Below are positions 62,480 to 64,000 of a stretch of DNA of 64,000 nucleotides, piece after piece. The notes under the pieces were generated by a model. The model did no database searches. It saw nothing but the letters and a program-made list of their open reading frames with translations, and was not told the DNA's origin. Every line of letters starts with the position of its first letter. Position 1 is the first letter of the stretch. The stretch comes from VRUE01 sp963725085 (GTDB lineage: Bacteria; Actinomycetota; Thermoleophilia; Solirubrobacterales; 70-9): the NCBI GenBank assembly GCA_963725085.1, contig CAVRXM010000001.1, positions 930,001 through 994,000 of the forward strand, read 5' to 3'. The translations under genes were made by a program, and so were the position numbers.

Positions 62480-64000
62480 ATGAAGCTGCGACGTTCCGGC
62501 ATTTGGGTGGCCCTGCTGGCCACGGCACTCAGTCTTGCGATGGCGGCCTCCGCCCTTGCCGATAACGCAACTCCGCTTGGGGGCTCGCCGCTCAACGTCT
62601 ACGTCGGCGAACGCGGCCAGCTCCAGGCTGTGCGCGGGGGACAGCAGCAGCGGAATCTTCTTCAGCCCCTTCGAGACGGTCGGTGACGCCGGCTTCTTCC
62701 TCGCCTTCCCATCGGGTTACCCCGGTGAACCTGAACCTCACGTCTTTGGGTTCGACGGCAGCGCCGGCCCGTTCGGGCTCGACGAATTACACGCCGGTTT
62801 CCCAGTCGCCCATCACCGGCGGCGGCAGCGCCGCCGATCCGCTCAAACAGGTCACCATCTACAAAGTCGCAACGGTCGGCATGGTGACCCAGACCACGAC
62901 CTACGTGAACGGTTCTCAGGAGTTCCGTGTCCGCTGGGACTTCGCCAACGAATCCGGCAGCGCGATCAAATTCAAGGCACTCGCCGCCGCCGACTTCTTC
63001 TTCGAGGGAGATGACGCGGGCACCGGCATCTTCACCGCCGGCCCGCCCCGCTTCATCGGCGGCACCAACCTCGACAGCGGCAGCTCGGGTGGATTCGTCG
63101 AGGTAACCGAAGGTGGCCTCCCGGCCTGGTCGGCCTACCAGGCGCTCGCCTTCCCCGACGTTTGGACCAAGGTCCAGGAATCCGCCTCCAGCACCGGCGC
63201 CACCTTCGACGACTCGGTGCTCGCCACCGCGGTCGACAACGCCGGCGGCGTCGAGTGGGATCAGGACGCGACCGGGGCAGGCCTCGCCAACGGCGCGACC
63301 CGCTCCTACGAGGTGCTGATCCGCAGCGCCGTCCCTTCGCAGCTCCAGCTCAACCCGACGAACGGCGCTTCGCGGCAGGGTGTGCCGATCAACATCACCG
63401 CGACGGCGGTCGACACCAACGGCCAGCCCTACGCCGGCCAGACGCTGCAGTACTCGATCGCCGGGCCGAACGCCACCACGGGCAACGCCACGCTCGGCCC
63501 CACCGGGTCCGCCGTGGTCACCGATCCTGGGAAAAAAGCAGGGACCGACACCGTCGTGGTCTTCGTCGACTTCAACAAAAACGGAACTCGGGAGCCGGCC
63601 GAGCCGCAGGCCTCGGCGCAGGCGACGTTCGTCGACTCGGTCCCGCCGAACTGCACGATCAAGGCCAGCGGCACCCTCGTCGGCCGGCGGCGAATCAGGC
63701 AAACCGCTGGTGATCGACGTGAAGTGCGGCGAGGCGGGGACCGTCACTCTCGCCACCACCCTCGAAGCCCCCGCAGCCGGCGGCTCCTCGGCGAGCGCGT
63801 CGAAGAAGGTGAAGATCAAGCTCAAGCCGGTCAAGAAGAAGGTCAAGAAGGGCAAGAAGACGGCGTTCAAGATCAAGATCCCGAAGAGCGTCGCCCACAA
63901 GTACGCCGGCAAGACGCTGAAGGCGAAGATCAAGGTCACCGCCAAGGACAAGAAGGGCAACAAGAAGACGAAGACGTCGAAGGTAAAGGTGAAGCTCGCG
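62480..64000 (+). CDS. Secreted Ig-like protein with Lys-rich C-terminus, frameshifted, runs off the right edge
   Basis: At least 505 codons, with shifts near 62637, within about 62700-62720, and near 63690. The signal peptide is SGIWVALLATALSLAMAASA. Then come SPLNVYVGERGQLQ, FFSPFETVGDAGFFLAFPSG and VNLNLTSLGSTAAPA, a conserved central domain (YKVATVGMVTQTTTYVNGSQ, FRVRWDFANESGSAIKFKAL, AADFFFEGDDAGTGIFTAGP), and a Big-1-like Ig repeat (LQLNPTNGASRQGVPINITA, YSIAGPNATTGNATLGPTGS). The C-terminus is extremely basic (VKIKLKPVKKKVKKGKKTAF), perhaps binding acidic wall polymers. The family is not known. The end of the gene lies beyond the window. Confidence 0.65.

Noticed and set aside
1..64000. 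tRNA, rRNA or classical riboswitch genes
   Set aside because: No cloverleaf with a GGTTCGAATCC-type arm, no rRNA signature and no recognised riboswitch core was seen; a covariance-model scan would be needed to exclude weak cases.

Overview
This 64 kb window is chromosomal DNA from a high-GC Gram-positive actinobacterium. The best fit is the class Thermoleophilia (Solirubrobacter/Conexibacter-like). The evidence is very GC-rich codon use, frequent GTG/TTG starts, a long Lhr helicase, an actinobacterial-type polysaccharide pyruvyltransferase remnant, and two secreted proteins (about 40.4 and 54.0 kb) whose N-termini (LSYANV- or HATVVAYL-type, followed by a small hydrophobic helix) recall a paralogous family I associate with that class. 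The lineage is inferred from gene content; no rRNA or tRNA gene is visible.

Region 1 (1-30.9 kb) is a surface-polysaccharide locus. It holds NDP-sugar epimerases, a two-subunit transketolase, polyprenyl-phosphate and family-2 glycosyltransferases, three methyltransferases, large multi-spanning membrane proteins, an ABC O-antigen exporter (Wzm/Wzt), the whole dTDP-L-rhamnose pathway (rmlA, then rmlD-rmlB-rmlC), a decayed polysaccharide pyruvyltransferase, a WbaP/WcaJ-type initiating sugar transferase, an O-antigen-ligase-like protein with a TPR tail, a Gly/Ser-rich membrane-anchored protein and a secreted clan-A glycosidase. Many genes overlap by 4 bases (ATGA/GTGA), which indicates translational coupling. 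A plausible flow is: sugar nucleotides are made (rml genes, epimerases, transketolase), assembled on a polyprenyl carrier by the GT2 enzymes, exported by Wzm/Wzt, and attached or processed outside by the ligase and hydrolase.

Region 2 (30.9-37.9 kb) holds the Lhr helicase, a YVTN beta-propeller/PKD surface protein and a CRP/FNR regulator. Region 3 (37.9-41.2 kb) is a small accessory segment. Its outer ends carry copies of the last 18 bases of the CRP gene, and inside each end is a three-unit array of 11-12 bp repeats of the kind bound by tyrosine recombinases. Several of its genes are broken. Region 4 (41.4-64 kb) is mostly housekeeping and envelope genes: a CDF metal transporter, pcm, an RTX-repeat protein, groES-groEL behind a CIRCE operator, LtrA, a GH26-like enzyme, a ferredoxin, an Mrp ATPase, several secreted proteins, a cyclophilin, a PadR regulator divergent from a carotenoid oxygenase, an MFS exporter, a K+ channel and a GAP-family membrane protein. 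The last gene runs off the right edge.

A dominant property of the window is its many single-base frameshifts inside otherwise well-conserved genes. Where the reading can be reconstructed they are nearly always +1 insertions, and gene length modulo 3 agrees with the number of insertions in almost every case. I read most of them as sequence or assembly errors rather than biology. Region 3, where the lesions look like deletions and a nonsense codon, may be genuine decay. Affected genes are given as one full span with the shift positions noted.
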